64,000 bases of DNA from Tubiluchus corallicola. Lineage: Eukaryota; Priapulida; Priapulimorpha; Priapulimorphida; Tubiluchidae. Location of the stretch: positions 29,485 to 93,484 of the forward strand of contig JAQGDQ010000807.1 of assembly GCA_030141605.1 (NCBI GenBank), in the 5' to 3' direction. Position numbers and translations under genes: made by a program. This document shows, piece by piece, positions 12,600 to 25,330 of the stretch. Numbering within the stretch: the first letter of the stretch is position 1; every line of letters starts with the position of its first letter. Below the pieces are notes generated by a model, which was given only the letters and a program-made list of their open reading frames with translations, was not told the origin of the DNA and did no database searches.

Positions 12600-12890
12600 T
12601 AAACAATAGTATTACCTACATAATGTGTGTTTTACAGGACACACAAAGAATAAGAGGACACCCATTTAAACTGCTCAAAACAAGACTGCATGGAAGATGG
12701 AACAAAAAGAAAGATGTATTCTCCCATAGAGTAGTTAACTCCTATAATAACCTGCCTTCTTCTGTAGCCGAGTCTACCAGTTTAGCTCAGTTTAAGGCTC
12801 GTTTGGATAAACACTGGCAAAATCACCCAGAAAAATACATTGATCCTAATAGGCCATCTTGGGAGCAGCAAAGCTTAGCTATGACATGAC
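12600..12890 (+). mobile_element. LINE ORF2 C-terminal tail
   Basis: The frame at 12623-12889 reads RIRGHPFKLLKTRLHGRWNK, then FSHRVVNSYNNLPSSV, then LAQFKARLDKHWQNHPEKY and a stop. This is the characteristic C-terminal tail of CR1/Jockey-like LINE ORF2 proteins. It is intact over about 85 codons, but nothing upstream is left, so this is a strongly 5'-truncated copy rather than a gene. Confidence 0.8.
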
Positions 12891-13379
12891 TAGGGTCCTC
12901 CACTGGTGGTGTCTTCAGAAATTTTTAGTTTTCTTATAGTGCGCTCAGAAAAGTAGAGGGATCAATGGCATAATATTGCTAAATCCGCATCAGTTTTTAT
13001 GGATTATGGATATAATACTATTGTTTAAACTGTGGTTAAACTATCACTTTTCCAAATCTCCAATACATAAATTGAGAAAGTTGCACATAACAGGACACAT
13101 AGCCACGTTAATATGACTAGCATACAGACTGTAGCTGTAAAAATGTCAGACTTCAAAATTTATAAGAAAAAATAAAAATAACATTGTTTCACTAAAACTT
13201 GGACTTATTATAAACAATCAATGCTCATCGACAAGCAGAAGTAAGGCTATTTCAAAAAAAGTATTGCAGAAACATTCTAAAGTGCTCATTGAAAATAATT
13301 TTTCCAAATGAAACTATGCAAATGCTCTAATTTTCAACTAAGTCTAATCTTCAACTTTTATTAATTGGTCGCCAAAATT

Positions 13380-13770
13380 CTTGCAAAAAGTTGTTCTTAT
13401 CAGTTCAAAATCCTAATAATAAAATCCACCCTCTATTGTCAGATGCCCATACTCATAGATATAGTGCTCGCCACCATTTGAAATACCCCTTACCCAGATG
13501 CAGAACAAGGAGATTCAAGAACAGTTTTATCTCATATGGCTTGTTTAATTTCCAGCCTTAAGTTTTGAGAGATTTAATTTTAATTTATTTCATTCATGCA
13601 TCGTGTAACAGTGTAATAGTGCTTGTCCCTGTATGTTCTATCTTGCTATTCTTTTTAATTTTTTTTTATATTATGCTGTACTGTAATTCAACTTTTTGGT
13701 TGTAATGATGATAAATATAACTTATAACTTATTATTATTACTATTGTTGTTGTTGTTATTATTATAAACA
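13380..13770 (+). mobile_element. Second LINE ORF2 C-terminal tail with 3' UTR
   Basis: The + strand reads HPLLSDAHTHRYSARHHLKY, then PLPRCRTRRFKNSFISYG and a stop near 13560, another common LINE ORF2 ending. A U-rich 3' part follows, ending in a degenerate ATT/TTG triplet tail (13728-13770). It is a different LINE family from the copy at 12.6-12.9 kb, judged by its tail. Confidence 0.7.
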
Positions 13771-14344
13771 AAGTTAAAATGGCAAAAAATATCGAATCGG
13801 CTTTGCATGAATATATTCATACATCACAATGTTATGTATGACTTATTTCTGTTAGTCCTAATAATTAAGTTAGTGAGCAATTTAACGGTTTCTTAAAGCA
13901 ATTTATAAATCTTTCCAATCTTTCTTGCGCAGTATTATATTTCTATGTAATAAACTTTAAAGGTGAGTTTTAAAAAGGTGGGTGTCTTTAAGGGTCCAAA
14001 TAGGTGCCAAAATGCATAACACTGAGTAATTAAAAAACTAAACTACAGTAACAAGTGTCGCGAAACCTACAGGGTAGACACGTGGGACAGGAGCTCCGAC
14101 AACTGTATGATTAAATAACTTGGAATTGTTTAAGGGCAATCAAGATGGGAGCCAGACTGTGAAAATTATGGCACTAGTGAGTGAGTCAAAGGCTCAAGGA
14201 TGCATGATATCATATCAGCCCTTATTTTCATTGTCATTCAACTCCCCCTATATGTTCGAGAAGCTTCGGAAGCATTTAGATATCGTGGGATTATAATCTA
14301 CAACCACATTCTTACAGGTATAGTCATATGTAAACAAGGTCAAC

Positions 14345-14750
14345 CCAGACAGCATGCACACAGTATTGTCACCATACGGCCACGATCTTGACAAACATAT
14401 GTTCAGAAAGCATTGTTGGTACAATATGCATATTTTTGTGCAAAGTTGGTACCATATTGGACAAATATTGTCGTCCAATATTAGAAACACGTGGTTTACA
14501 CAATATTGTTAAAAATATTGGGAAGGATTTTACAATTTCCAACACAATTTAAATACCCTAACCCTAGCTCTAACCTTAACTCAAACCCTACCTTAACCTA
14601 ACCCAAACCGTAATCCGCTTCACGAACACATAATTTCTTGTGTGTGGGGAATTGTGAACTTTAGCCAAATGTACAATGTTGTAGCAAGTCCACATGGTAT
14701 CCATATCCATGGTATCCAAAAAATATTGTGACAACATTCATACTGCCTGG
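14345..14750. mobile_element. Small element with imperfect inverted ends and an internal telomere-like array
   Basis: The left end (CAGACAGCATGCACACAGTA) and the inverted right end (CAGGCAGTATGAATGTTGTC) are similar. Inside, many AATATT-centred motifs flank a degenerate CCCTAA/CCTTAA array at 14556-14614. The sequences on either side of the array (CACAATTTAAATACCC on one side, GTAATCCGCTTCACGAA on the other) recur around arrays at about 49.06 and 59.46 kb, so this is a dispersed repeat family and not a telomere end. No transposase is present. Confidence 0.6.
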
Positions 14751-17700
14751 TAAGGTGTTATACGCTCGCTGATTTGGATCCGAATTCATTCATTCTTGTT
14801 CTCAAACGCAAAGCTAAGTACAACTTTATTGTAAAAGATTGTGTGAATAGTCGGATTATGTAGTCCGTGATTTGCTTAGTTATTGTAACACAATTTTATT
14901 ATAATTATACTTTTTGGCCGGTATACTTCTCACTTCATAATAGCCTCATCAATATGTGGTTAGGTTACATGATTCTATTGTAAATACGGCCGAGTAAGAG
15001 TTATTAAGGTGATGAATACTGATTTTATTATTGGTGAAACAGACTGCCAATTTGATGCAAGGCAGAATTAATTAGGTTTACCAAAAAGGGTTTTAATCTA
15101 CAATGTATTTTATTAGAGATGTGACACGTTGTTCCAAAAAAATCGTGAAAACCTAAGAATATTTTTTAAACTTTTTTTGAAGTTGAAGCACTCCATGAAT
15201 GCCAGTTCTTTTTACAAAAATTAAGTCACCACGAGGAATCTTAAACATTGCGTAAGTATCCATATATACACTCTATATATTATATAATTATATATAAGGT
15301 GTCTCAAAAGTCACTATACATTTTGATTTCGAATTTTTGTTGCAAATATTTTGTAATCTCAGCAAGCTCTTACATGAGTAAAAGAGGCATTTGAGAATTT
15401 TATTTTTTGTCTCGTACCATGTTGCTATGACCGCGACAGTAATGTTAGAAATGAGGTGCAAAACCAGCCTGGCATTTCCCTTTATTAACCATGTATATTA
15501 TGAGCAAAGTACAACCTTTTCCTCACTACTCATGAACTGTAAGATTTTCTCAATGCAAGATTGCCATTGGATTGCTTTCTGAGGCTCTGGAGGTCCCTGA
15601 AGGAAGTAACAAAAATTGCAGTCTACTAAAACCATTACTTCCTTTCAAGTTTTTGTCCAATTTGACTAAAAGAATTGTCCAAAGTTTAGGTTCCTCTGTA
15701 TCAATTTTCAAACATTTTGCTTTGGTTGGTAAAAAATAATAGAAAATGTAGTGTATAGTGATTTTCTGCGATATCCTGTATAAGTAACAGTTTATGCGAG
15801 TCAAATAATTAATTTTAAGCATTCGTTAAAATTAAATATGATTTATTTGTTTTAGTCAAACCCAAACTGATAATATGAGCAAAGACAAATAAAAACGTAC
15901 AAAACTGGTAGTACTGTGTAGTATGGTATATCACTTGCATTGTCCTTTATTAAACAATACCAAAACCAGTTTTAATCGCTACTCTGTATTTACAACATAG
16001 AGCAATGAACTGAAACAATAATAACAAAAACATTAAAGATGACTGTAGTAAACCCATAAAAAATTTCTTTAAAATCCAAGCTTTTCGATTTAAAATTCTT
16101 TATAAGGGTTCTCAGGATCTATATTTTAGAATTTACATCACTAACGTAATCTAGATTGCCTGATAACTGCAGTATAGAGTAGATTTATACAAGACTTATG
16201 AATGGATAGTACCACAAACAGTCTTAAACAGGCTTACCCTATGCCGTAGTTGTCAAACAATCTAGATTACATTGATGTAATTTTCAAAACACTGAGCCCT
16301 AATTCTAAGAGTCATGAAAAAGGGTTTTTTAAATCTGAAAACCTGGCCTTAAAAAAATTATTGGTTTTACTACAGACTCTTGGTGATTTTGTTGTAATCA
16401 AACGGCTGCTAGAGAAACAATGGCTGAATACACATATAGTTTTGAAAAGTATGAATTGAAAATTAAAAGAAAGCTGCTGTAAATAACCATCATTAGTAAA
16501 ATGCCATCTGAAAAAGGCAAATAAAATGATCTAACTCATTAGAATTAGGCCAGTAGCCCAATGCCTGCCACCTATCAATCACAGATCACAGCCTATGAAG
16601 ATAATTACAAACATGTGTACAGCAACAATAATTTAGTTTCAATTTTTGCAGAAAGACTTTTTACCGTACTAGTTCTTTCAGTTCTTGCTTATTACATAAT
16701 TGCTTATTACTAACTTCATGGCTCACACCTTTGTATTCAAGACTAATATTTTAGTGTTTTGCTCTAAATTTACTATCGATTACGCTTTATAGTTAAATCA
16801 GTTATTAACACAGCACTTCTCCAAATCACACTTATGAGCACAAAACAAAAATAAAACTAAAACCACTAAACTGCTTTTCCAATTTACTTTAATATACATT
16901 CTACTGTGGGTAAACTCATATCGGTCAATGAATAGCAGGTCCATAATGTATGAGTAGAAAAAATACCAGTTAAGAACAAATTTACAAAGATATCTTTGAT
17001 TTAACAATAAGATTACTGTTTAATGATGTACAAAAATTTTCAAGTTGGCTTTGTTTTGATAAGGAGGTGCTGTCAGTATGTGCCAGTATAAAAACTTGCA
17101 CTAATCTGCTTCTGCTTCTTATATCTAAATAAAAAAAAACTTATTAAATTAATAACTGTTATTATAGGTAAAATACATTTAATTCTAGCAAAATGTTGTT
17201 TATTGGTTTTACAAAAATACAATTTACTTTCTGAAACTTGAAATTCATTAGACAGGACAATTACACGTGGAAGATTAATACAACATGCATTCATTGATTA
17301 ATTATCTCAAAAATGAATGAAAAGAAATGAAATACATTAAGGCAGGAAAGTGACCACACATTTGAGACTAAAGGTAAAAGGTCGATGTTTTGAGATACAG
17401 CATCTATGTATATATGAACACTCGGCCATAAGTATCTGTTACCTCCTAGACATCTGTTATGTCAAAAACAAATGGTTGAAATAAATCAAATATGGCACAA
17501 AGACATTCCATGATTGCCTATGGCAACCATTACAAGTGAAAACAAAGGTCAAAGGTTGCAACATGCTGTCAGTTTCTCACTTATAAAGTTAAGACCAGGA
17601 TATGTGGTCATCAACCCTTTATTATCTTAAAAACGAATAATCAAAACTCAACACAAATTTAGCGAAAATATTGTCCATGCACAAGCAGAACATGACTTCA

Positions 17701-17816
17701 AGTAGGCACAGTACATTTTATGCGATTATTATGCGACTAGTTCAGAACAAAGATGCTCATGCATGCTAGTATGCATTCCATATAATCAATTTTATCCAAT
17801 TACAGAAATCTTTGTT
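14751..17816. other. AT-rich intergenic region, possible mariner-like relic
   Basis: No gene is supported. About 15297-15782 starts with AGGTGTCTCAAAAGTCACTA and ends with an inverted, degenerate AGGATATCGCAGAAAATCAC, which together could be the ends of a decayed Tc1/mariner element; no transposase motif can be read. TTTATT at 17817-17822 is a candidate polyadenylation signal for eIF1A. Confidence 0.3.
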
Positions 17817-17940
17817 TTATTTAGAACAAAAGCTGAATAAAACTATTTCCACGACCTTTCAGAAAATGATAATACAAAAATGTATATGTTCCAAGTTATC
17901 AGTGCTTGCCAAAGGAATCCCAGCAAAACGTTATCATGTA

Positions 17941-20900
17941 TTAAAAATCACTTACGTCTTCAATATCTTCATCTCCGCTAACTTCATCAAACTCGATGTC
18001 GTCCTCATTTCCTTCCTCACCAAATGTGATCGTTTCGTTAATTTTGGCTAAAATAATAAACAAACTGATTATCTCGCATCTGTCTCTAATCGCATGTCAA
18101 CGAAAACGTTTAAAAAATTCTGCTTGCTGCCCGTACACTAAATTGAGACTGAACAAATACAGATTTAACAAAAGAACACAGGAAAATAGTTCAGGCAAAA
18201 AAGAAAAAAATATTAGTTGACCGTGTTAGTTGATTGTGCCCTGCGTCCAATACTCGATCCTATAATGACATGGTCACTGTATATCACAGGGGTCCCCAAA
18301 ACTGGTTAGACCATTAACCCCTTTATGGATTCCCCATTTTTCATCTACCCCAAGCATGTACAAAAAAATAAATATTAATAATAATTAAGTAGATGTGCGG
18401 TTTCCATATAAATTTGTGAGAAGAACTGCACACCAAACCCTGCTTTTTACACGCATCGATAAGGAAAACTACTTCAGCAAGTTATATTTTATGTATTTTA
18501 ATTTCTGATACGAATATCAGCTTTCGACCCCAAAACTACAAATGGCCCTGGCATTTTATCGACTCCTTGCTGGTCCCATCGACCCCCAGGGGTTGATATA
18601 GACCACTTTGGAGATTCCTGGTATAACATATAATCAGTGAAAAAGTTTGCTTATTTTTTCAGAAACTTTCATAAAAAGTAATCAAAACATATGTAGCACT
18701 AGATTGCAAATTGTTTTTACAAATAAGAACATTTTCTGATTACATGTAGTACGAAAGAGATATGACGGCCAAGTGATGTATCAACAGTTATACTTTCAGC
18801 ATATACAATTAACTTTTTTTAGTTGGCTTTGTAAAAAAGTATGTATTCATTTAAATTTGGCAATTAATTAACTCCAATTGATCATGGTAGAATGAGATTA
18901 ATTCAAAAGATACAGCAATTTAAAAGATTGATCCATGAAAAAATCTAAATGATCCCATATAGTTCGACACAGTTTGACATACTGTTAGAAATACACACGT
19001 ACTCAAATAAAATAAAACAAAAAATGACAGACTTGAATATTACTTTCATATAACAGTTAAATGTAATAAAATGCATTTATATCAACATACCTGTTTCGGG
19101 CAGTTCTCCATATGCTTTCAAATTCCTGGCCTCATCTGCATTATACTTGAGAATAACATCAGCCTTGGCATCTTGGTAGTCTCGCAACCCGATAAGGATA
19201 ATGTCACCTTGATTTATCCATACCTAATTGTAAAAGTTCACAATAAGATCTTTCATTTTAATGGGTAATCTTCCAACCAGTAAAAGTCACCATTGGATAA
19301 TTACAGATGGCTATACATTATTTCAAACTGAGCTTTATAAGATAAATGCACATGAAAATTGTGTGGTCATTATCAGGCATTGAACTGTTACATCCAGTAA
19401 ATTACATGACACTTTAACTTACATTATTACATTGCAGTCACCAAAATATGCAACAAGCAGACAATCTTAAATTGACAGAAATGAACATGTTTTTACATTT
19501 TGGCATAAAAATGACAATTTAGAAAATTCCTCCAATTTTACTGGACATTAATAAGCACCTTTTTTCTTAGCTTTCCTCTAATGTGACAGAGTCGTTTAGT
19601 TCCATCAAAACACATGGCTTCCAGTCTACCATTACCAAGCATCTTAACAACCTGCGCGTACTCTGCAAAACATCCTTACGTCACATTATATGGGATTTAT
19701 TAATGAATGCTGACACAGATCATGCATTCTGACACAATTATAAAAAACACAAGTCATTACTAATAAAATTCACACAAATCCTGGTCTTTTCTGAAGCACA
19801 ACAATGGAATTCTCAATATATCAAAGCTAAAAAACATGTAACTACATTTTAAAATGACAAGTTTACTCTTTAGTAGTGATAAAAACTTTTTTAGTTGACA
19901 AACGGTACCACATAAACCATAACATTACCAAGATTTAGAAAGTTGGAATGGAAGGACTAAGGAATGGTATTACTGCCATCTGTAAACCAAATTTAGTACT
20001 TAGATACATACTAAAACAAGTTTCATAATCAGGATATAGCCTACCTTGACCATCATCTTTGAACATCAGCTCCCTTTTTTCGGCATCATTTTCATTCTTT
20101 CCCCTCCTCCTATTTTTGCCTCCTTTTCCTGTTTACAAATCAATAAAAACTGTTCACACTGTAGTTTTAATGGTTGCCACAATCACATAACATTTCTTGG
20201 TACTTAAATTGTACACATTGTAGTTTTAATGGTTGCCACAATCACATAACATTTCTTGGTACTTAAATTGTACACATTGTAGTTTTAATGGTTACCACGA
20301 ACATATCAGATGAGAGCTTTTTTACTTTTCTGGTCTTTAAATTGAAACTTTGCAGGCTGAAATGCTAAGTTCAAAAGTTAAGTCGAAAGTACTGTTAGGT
20401 TTAATCACATTCGCATAAGCTGTCTTAAACTGTTTATAAATGGTTTCAAGATTTTATTAGTTTTACTTTTAGTTAAAGTAGCAACTTAAAGACATGTGCA
20501 TTTTACGAGTTTATGAAATTCAAATAAACAAAATGTCAATACTAACATAAATAACGAAAACTGTTTGTTCGTAGTCATCAACTTCTAATGCAAGAAAATG
20601 TAGCCAGGATGAAAAAATGAATACGCATAATCCTGTCAAAAGTTAGTGACGGTTTTACATAAAAATGCTGGTTTAAGTGTGTGTACCAAGGTTTGACTAA
20701 ACATAACTTTATTGTGTAAACTAATAGATAATGAAGTCAAGGATAAGCTGTACAAGGCTAGTGCAGAGCGAAGGAAGATTGACCATGGTGTCCTTGCTAA
20801 TATAGCTGTGCATCCTGATAGAATGCCATAAGAAAGGGACGAGGATCATTTTCTAACAGAATTGTTAATCAAGAAACAGAAAGAGTCGGAAGAAAAATGG

Positions 20901-23063
20901 GAAAATGCCAAGTGGATCCAGAGGGGCAACAAAGTAATCAATGTACACACACAGGGAACCTAGCCTAGTGACTGGAAAAACCACCTGGGCGTACGATCTG
21001 TTCTTGATGATGATCATTCAACTGTACATATTGTAAATAAGTTAAAAGTGCTATATTCTAATGATGATGCAATGTTTAGTTAACTTGAAATCTCCAGATA
21101 TATTTTGCCTTACCGAGATTCTACCCAAAATCTGTAATTACTCAATGACCGAAAGTGAAATTAAGTTGGATAATTTTGATTTATCTATAAACTTTAGTGT
21201 AAGCAAACGTGGAATTGCGATTTTTGTAAGAAAGAACCTACGTGTAGTACCATGCATATTTGAGTTTGATTATCAATTTGATGAGAGTGTATGGTGTGAA
21301 CTTGGTTTACATGGTAATGATCGCTTAGTGATTGAATGTGTTTATTGGACACCAAACCATAGTTCTGTAAATAACATAAACATTTGTAATGCTATTGCTT
21401 CGCTGTGTTTATAAGATTAAAACTAGCCATGCTTAAATGGTTGGACTTTTAATGCACCTAACGCTAACAGGGTGGATTGCATTTCTATGCTACCAGCTGA
21501 TCACCAAAAGGCAATGCTTCTCGAGGCAGTGCATGATGCGTTTTAGTGTAACATCACAATAAACCTACACATTATAGAACAAACTGTGAACCTAGTTTAA
21601 CTAATTTGGTGTTTACCAATGAAGCAGACATGGTAGGTGACATTGAACATTTGAACCCTACTGGCATGAGTCATCATCATGTACTTTCCTTTGACTTTAA
21701 TTACCAGGTTGAAAACCCTCTAATACAATAATTTTGAAGGTATGAAAAGCAATTTAAGTAATGTTGGCTGGGAATTACTGCTTAGTAATACATCTGTTGA
21801 CCAAGCCCGGGAATCAATTGCAAACAAATTTGACGAAATACAGCAAAAACACAGTCCCGTGAAGGTTGTAGGAGGTAAAGATCACCCATGTAAGCCCAAA
21901 TGGATGAACGACTATGTTCTTACTAAAGTTAGGGTCAAACAGACAGCATACCAAAAATGCATTGCTACTAGAGAACTATGTTGATTAAACTGGAGCACAA
22001 AATGAGGCCAAAACTGCTTCAAGGAATGTTATTACAAATTTAGAGAGAAAGTTGGCAACAGAAGTCAAGTCAAATCCGAAAGCATTTTATTCGTAAGTTG
22101 AAGACTATCTGTGGCCTAAAAGATCCTGTAACTGGTACACTTGTCGTTTCTAGTGCTGGCAAAACAGAACTTTCAAATAAGGTATTTTCTGATGTGTTTG
22201 CACGTGAAGATACGTCATAGATACCGGATCCGGAACCATATCACCTAGTCTCTATGGTATATAGTTTGACTGTTCAGGAGGACTGGGTCCTAGATGAACT
22301 ACTAGCTACTAATCCTAATAAATCATGTGGACTTGGTGATATGTGCCGTATTAGCTTAAAAGAGATGGCACATGACTTATACTTACCTCTTTGTCAAATT
22401 TTGAATTTATCATTGCATTCACGAGTTACACCCTATGCGAAGCAAGCAAATGTTACACCGATTTTCAAGAAAGGATCCGAAATGTCACTGTCTCTGCCAC
22501 ATGGTGTTTTTCAGTAAATTTTGTGTTGTACTGATATGGTCACTGATGTTTTTGGAATCAACTAACAATCAGCCTAAAGTACCACGGACTAACGCCATTG
22601 CTGTGGATATGGTAAAAATTAAAAATGGTAAAAAATAGTACACATTTATTTATCTTACCTATACAAGCTGTTTTTGGTTTGCTCGGTATATTTATTCATA
22701 TGATATTACAGTGAATTGCAACTAGCTTTATCATTCTACGTAACAGTAATGCTTGATCATCCATCGTGTAAACAGTGTATTTTTCGTTTAGCATGTGTCG
22801 TAAACGAATACGTTCTTGTACCGAACTTTGAATGAACATAGCTGTAAAACGCAAACGGTATCTTCTCGTTTAGCATATGTCGTAAACGTAAATGTTTAAC
22901 ACATTCAGTAAAGGTGACTGATATCGAATGATACTGATAGCATGATCTAACGAAATGGAGGGCAGGAATACTGTGGACACACAGAACCTTTAGCTGTAAA
23001 TACACATACTTACAAAAAGACTTAATTGTTGATAAATGAAACTTTACCTTTATTCTTTGGCAT
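17941..23063 (-). CDS. Eukaryotic translation initiation factor 1A (eIF1A), five exons
   Basis: Exons on the - strand are 23063-23048, 20128-20045, 19662-19559, 19223-19091 and 18047-17941; all junctions are GT-AG and the phase is continuous. The product begins [20 protein letters not shown]. It continues with the OB-fold core ([20 protein letters not shown], then [18 protein letters not shown]), the helical part ([20 protein letters not shown]) and an acidic tail ending in GDEDIED. eIF1A binds the 40S A site, promotes scanning with eIF1, and contacts eIF5B through its acidic C-terminus. Reading straight on gives VSDF and a stop at 17943-17941 (147 aa). A consensus GTAAGT lies exactly after GAC at 17956, where the usual family ending leaves one residue (Ile) to go, so a further tiny last exon is possible. 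The first intron holds a LINE relic. Confidence 0.93.
18287..18620. mobile_element. Non-autonomous hAT-family DNA transposon
   Basis: The left end CAGGGGTCCCCAAAACTGGT and the inverted right end CAGGAATCTCCAAAGTGGTC are hAT-type terminal repeats (CAGnGGTCnCCAAA). They are flanked by 8 bp duplications with one mismatch (GTATATCA at 18279-18286, GTATAACA at 18621-18628), the length expected for hAT. It is 334 bp with no transposase, in an eIF1A intron. Confidence 0.8.
20156..20298. repeat. Short tandem duplication (about 59 bp unit, about 2.4 copies)
   Basis: TAGTTTTAATGGTTGCCACA and the sequence after it recur at a spacing of about 59 bases, the first two copies nearly identical and the third partial and diverged. 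It lies at the start of the first eIF1A intron. Confidence 0.85.
20720..22530 (+). mobile_element. Decayed CR1/Jockey-type LINE: ORF1 tail, endonuclease, start of RT
   Basis: Broken + strand frames read in the normal LINE order. First comes an ORF1-like C-terminus ([20 protein letters not shown]). Next is the AP endonuclease start ([13 protein letters not shown], frame 21061-21414) and its middle and end ([32 protein letters not shown], where the usual SDH has become SHH). After a linker comes the beginning of the RT domain ([20 protein letters not shown], then [11 protein letters not shown]). The rest of the RT is missing. Many stops and frameshifts mark it as inactive. It sits in the first eIF1A intron on the opposite strand. 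Confidence 0.75.
22780..22895. repeat. Two copies of a CGTTTAGCATRTGTCGTAAACG palindrome-like word
   Basis: TCGTTTAGCATGTGTCGTAA (22785-22804) and TCGTTTAGCATATGTCGTAA (about 22868-22887) are direct copies of a motif whose ends (CGTTTA/TAAACG) are inverted repeats. They lie about 170-280 bases inside the first eIF1A intron, near its 5' end. Confidence 0.5.
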
Positions 23064-24080
23064 TCTCAGAAATTCTTGTGTATTACAACTGCTGAAGATC
23101 TTTATATAAATTAACGTAATGTCAGAAAAACGCCATTATCGAAGTAAACACTAAACAACGCAGAAATTTTACGCAATAAAAACTGCTCATGTGTTTTTGA
23201 GTCGCCATCTGTTGCCTAGCATAGGAAATTGCTGGTTGTGTTAGGGTTGCCAGGCTCAGCCTTTTAGGTTCAATTTGCTCTTTTTGTCTACGTTTGGACG
23301 ATGAATTTTGGGTTTGGACTTTTGCTCAATGCTCACCTTTTTGGCCTTTTTTGTTTAGCTTACAAGAATATTAATTTTTGCAAATTGTTTGCATTTTTAA
23401 CTATGTACATTTTAACTATATTTTTAAACTCACAGATCAAGATTAACAATGTTGTTATTTTTGAAATGATATTATCACAATACGTGGCTTGAAAATGGAA
23501 AGAAATGCATACTACTTCGCAAAACTTGTAATTTGTTTAATATTCAGCATTCACTACATTTCATTAAAATTTTATCCACTGCATGTATATATAGAATTTT
23601 AAAAAATTGTAATTAAATTTTTCATTAGCATCATTAGTGTTGTTTTAAGGCCTTTGCTGCATATCAGTGAGCTGGCTTGGTTCAGTGAATTTAACAGTAT
23701 GATATAATTATTATATGTATAGTAATTTACTGTAGTCTAATTAAGATGTACACGTAGATGAGATTTCCTGAAGCATAAGTAATTTGCATGAAAACAAATT
23801 TTGAATAAAAGATTGCGAATCGTTCGCGGCATTTTTATAATGAAAATTTGAAATGTGAACATGTGTAATATGAAATATGAAAACTTATTAAAAAATTAAT
23901 GAAGGAATTCTCAAAAAAACTTCTCACCTATGCGTACTATAATTTAACTATTATGGCTCAAAAATCTTTTTTTAATGAGTTATATAACAATTTGCCTGTA
24001 GATAATTATTTTTTTGTTTTTTTAAACAAAAGCCAAAGGCATAAGCTGGCATTTTAAACCAGAAGCATAGAAAAAGTTGG
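23064..24080. other. 5' flank of eIF1A, otherwise AT-rich non-coding
   Basis: The region upstream of the eIF1A start codon should hold its promoter; I see no definite TATA box or other motif. The rest is AT-rich sequence with no recognised gene. Confidence 0.35.
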
Positions 24081-24937
24081 TGTAGGGAGCCGAGTGGACC
24101 ACTGAGCCAAGTAGACCAATTTGGGCTGCCCAAGTAGGACACTAGAGACAGGTCGCGAAATGAGTTGTTAAGTGTACTGGCACCGTCCTTGTTTATGTAA
24201 TATTAATAATTAAAAACGTCAATACACGTTGAATAATTTTTTATACATCTGAGAAAATAAAAGAATTTTATTCTGAGCTGGTAGAACAGACAATATTAAA
24301 TTTGGCTTTGTTATTAATGTTGTTGAAGTGAAATAAACCCACTTTTTATGCGATTTCAACATTTGTTTAAGGTATATCATATTTTATTTTGTCTCGCTTC
24401 ACAGACAGAACACTACCTCTTGTATAAATAATTGTTTTCTCCTAAGTAAACGTTCTAGCGGCCTATGTGCCCTACACGAGCCATATACAACAGTGTCCAA
24501 CATGTTGCAGTATTATTGATATTATTAAAACTAATTGTCTTTGATTTTCCTAAAAAGTTAAAAATTACTTTTTCGTGTTGTGAAGGCTTAGCAGCATCTG
24601 TCTTATTTTTAAACTTGCAGTTATTTCTGTAATAACTGTGTGCATAATTTCTCTTGTAAAACCACTAGATACAGAGTCTAATGTTACGATGATTTTAATG
24701 GAGCTAATAATACTGATGATACTGGTGTAAAAAATACATTAATTTTGTAAATTGTCATCCATCATTATTATAAAGTTACTTTTTCGTTTTATGGTTTATT
24801 ATGGTCCTTATAATTCTCGATTCTCGACAAAAATGGCTAGTGTCCTACTTGGGCTGCCCATGTAGGACACTACTTTTAGCGCATCGGTTTTACCGGAAGT
24901 GGTCTACTTGGCTCAGTGGTCCACTCGGCTCCCTACA
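24081..24937. mobile_element. 857 bp DNA transposon with perfect 38 bp terminal inverted repeats
   Basis: The two ends are exact inverted copies over 38 bases, beginning TGTAGGGAGCCGAGTGGACC and continuing ACTGAGCCAAGTAGACCA. GTTGG directly flanks both sides (24076-24080 and 24938-24942), giving a 5 bp target duplication. Just inside each end is an inverted copy of GGGCWGCCCAAGTAGGACAC, and near the right end this forms a tight palindrome (24838-24872, TAGTGTCCTAC/GTAGGACACTA). No transposase frame is present, so it is non-autonomous. I cannot assign a superfamily from the ends. Confidence 0.85.
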
Positions 24938-25164
24938 GTTGGACTATATTTAAATGCCTCAGTCTGGCAACCCTGTTGTTGTTGGCTGTTGAGTGATTAA
25001 ACTTAGGAAAGATTTTGACAAAGTTTGCTTTTATTCATGTGTACAAAGCTACTATCATCTAATGACGAGCTTGAAGTGTAGAAGCCAGGTTGTGGTAAAT
25101 GAAATAAAAGCTATATTGTGATAAGAGCTCTGATTGAGAGGCGCCATTCACAAAGCAAAGTGTA

Positions 25165-25330
25165 ATTATTTGTGTTAATACTAGTAGATAGATAGATAAT
25201 TTTATGTCGCACACATGGTCCAATACAGTAATAACATAAAATAACCAATGGAATTGAACCAAACGCGAGGGCAACGTACGACCACGGGGTCCTTAAACCG
25301 TCCTTTACACGTTGCTCTTATTTAAGGATT
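25165..25330 (-). mobile_element. LINE-type 3' end in reverse orientation
   Basis: TAGATAGATAGATAATTTTATGT marks an inverted TATC-type retroposon tail, similar to the tail at 12.3 kb, followed by non-coding LINE-like sequence. No protein motif is readable. Confidence 0.4.
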
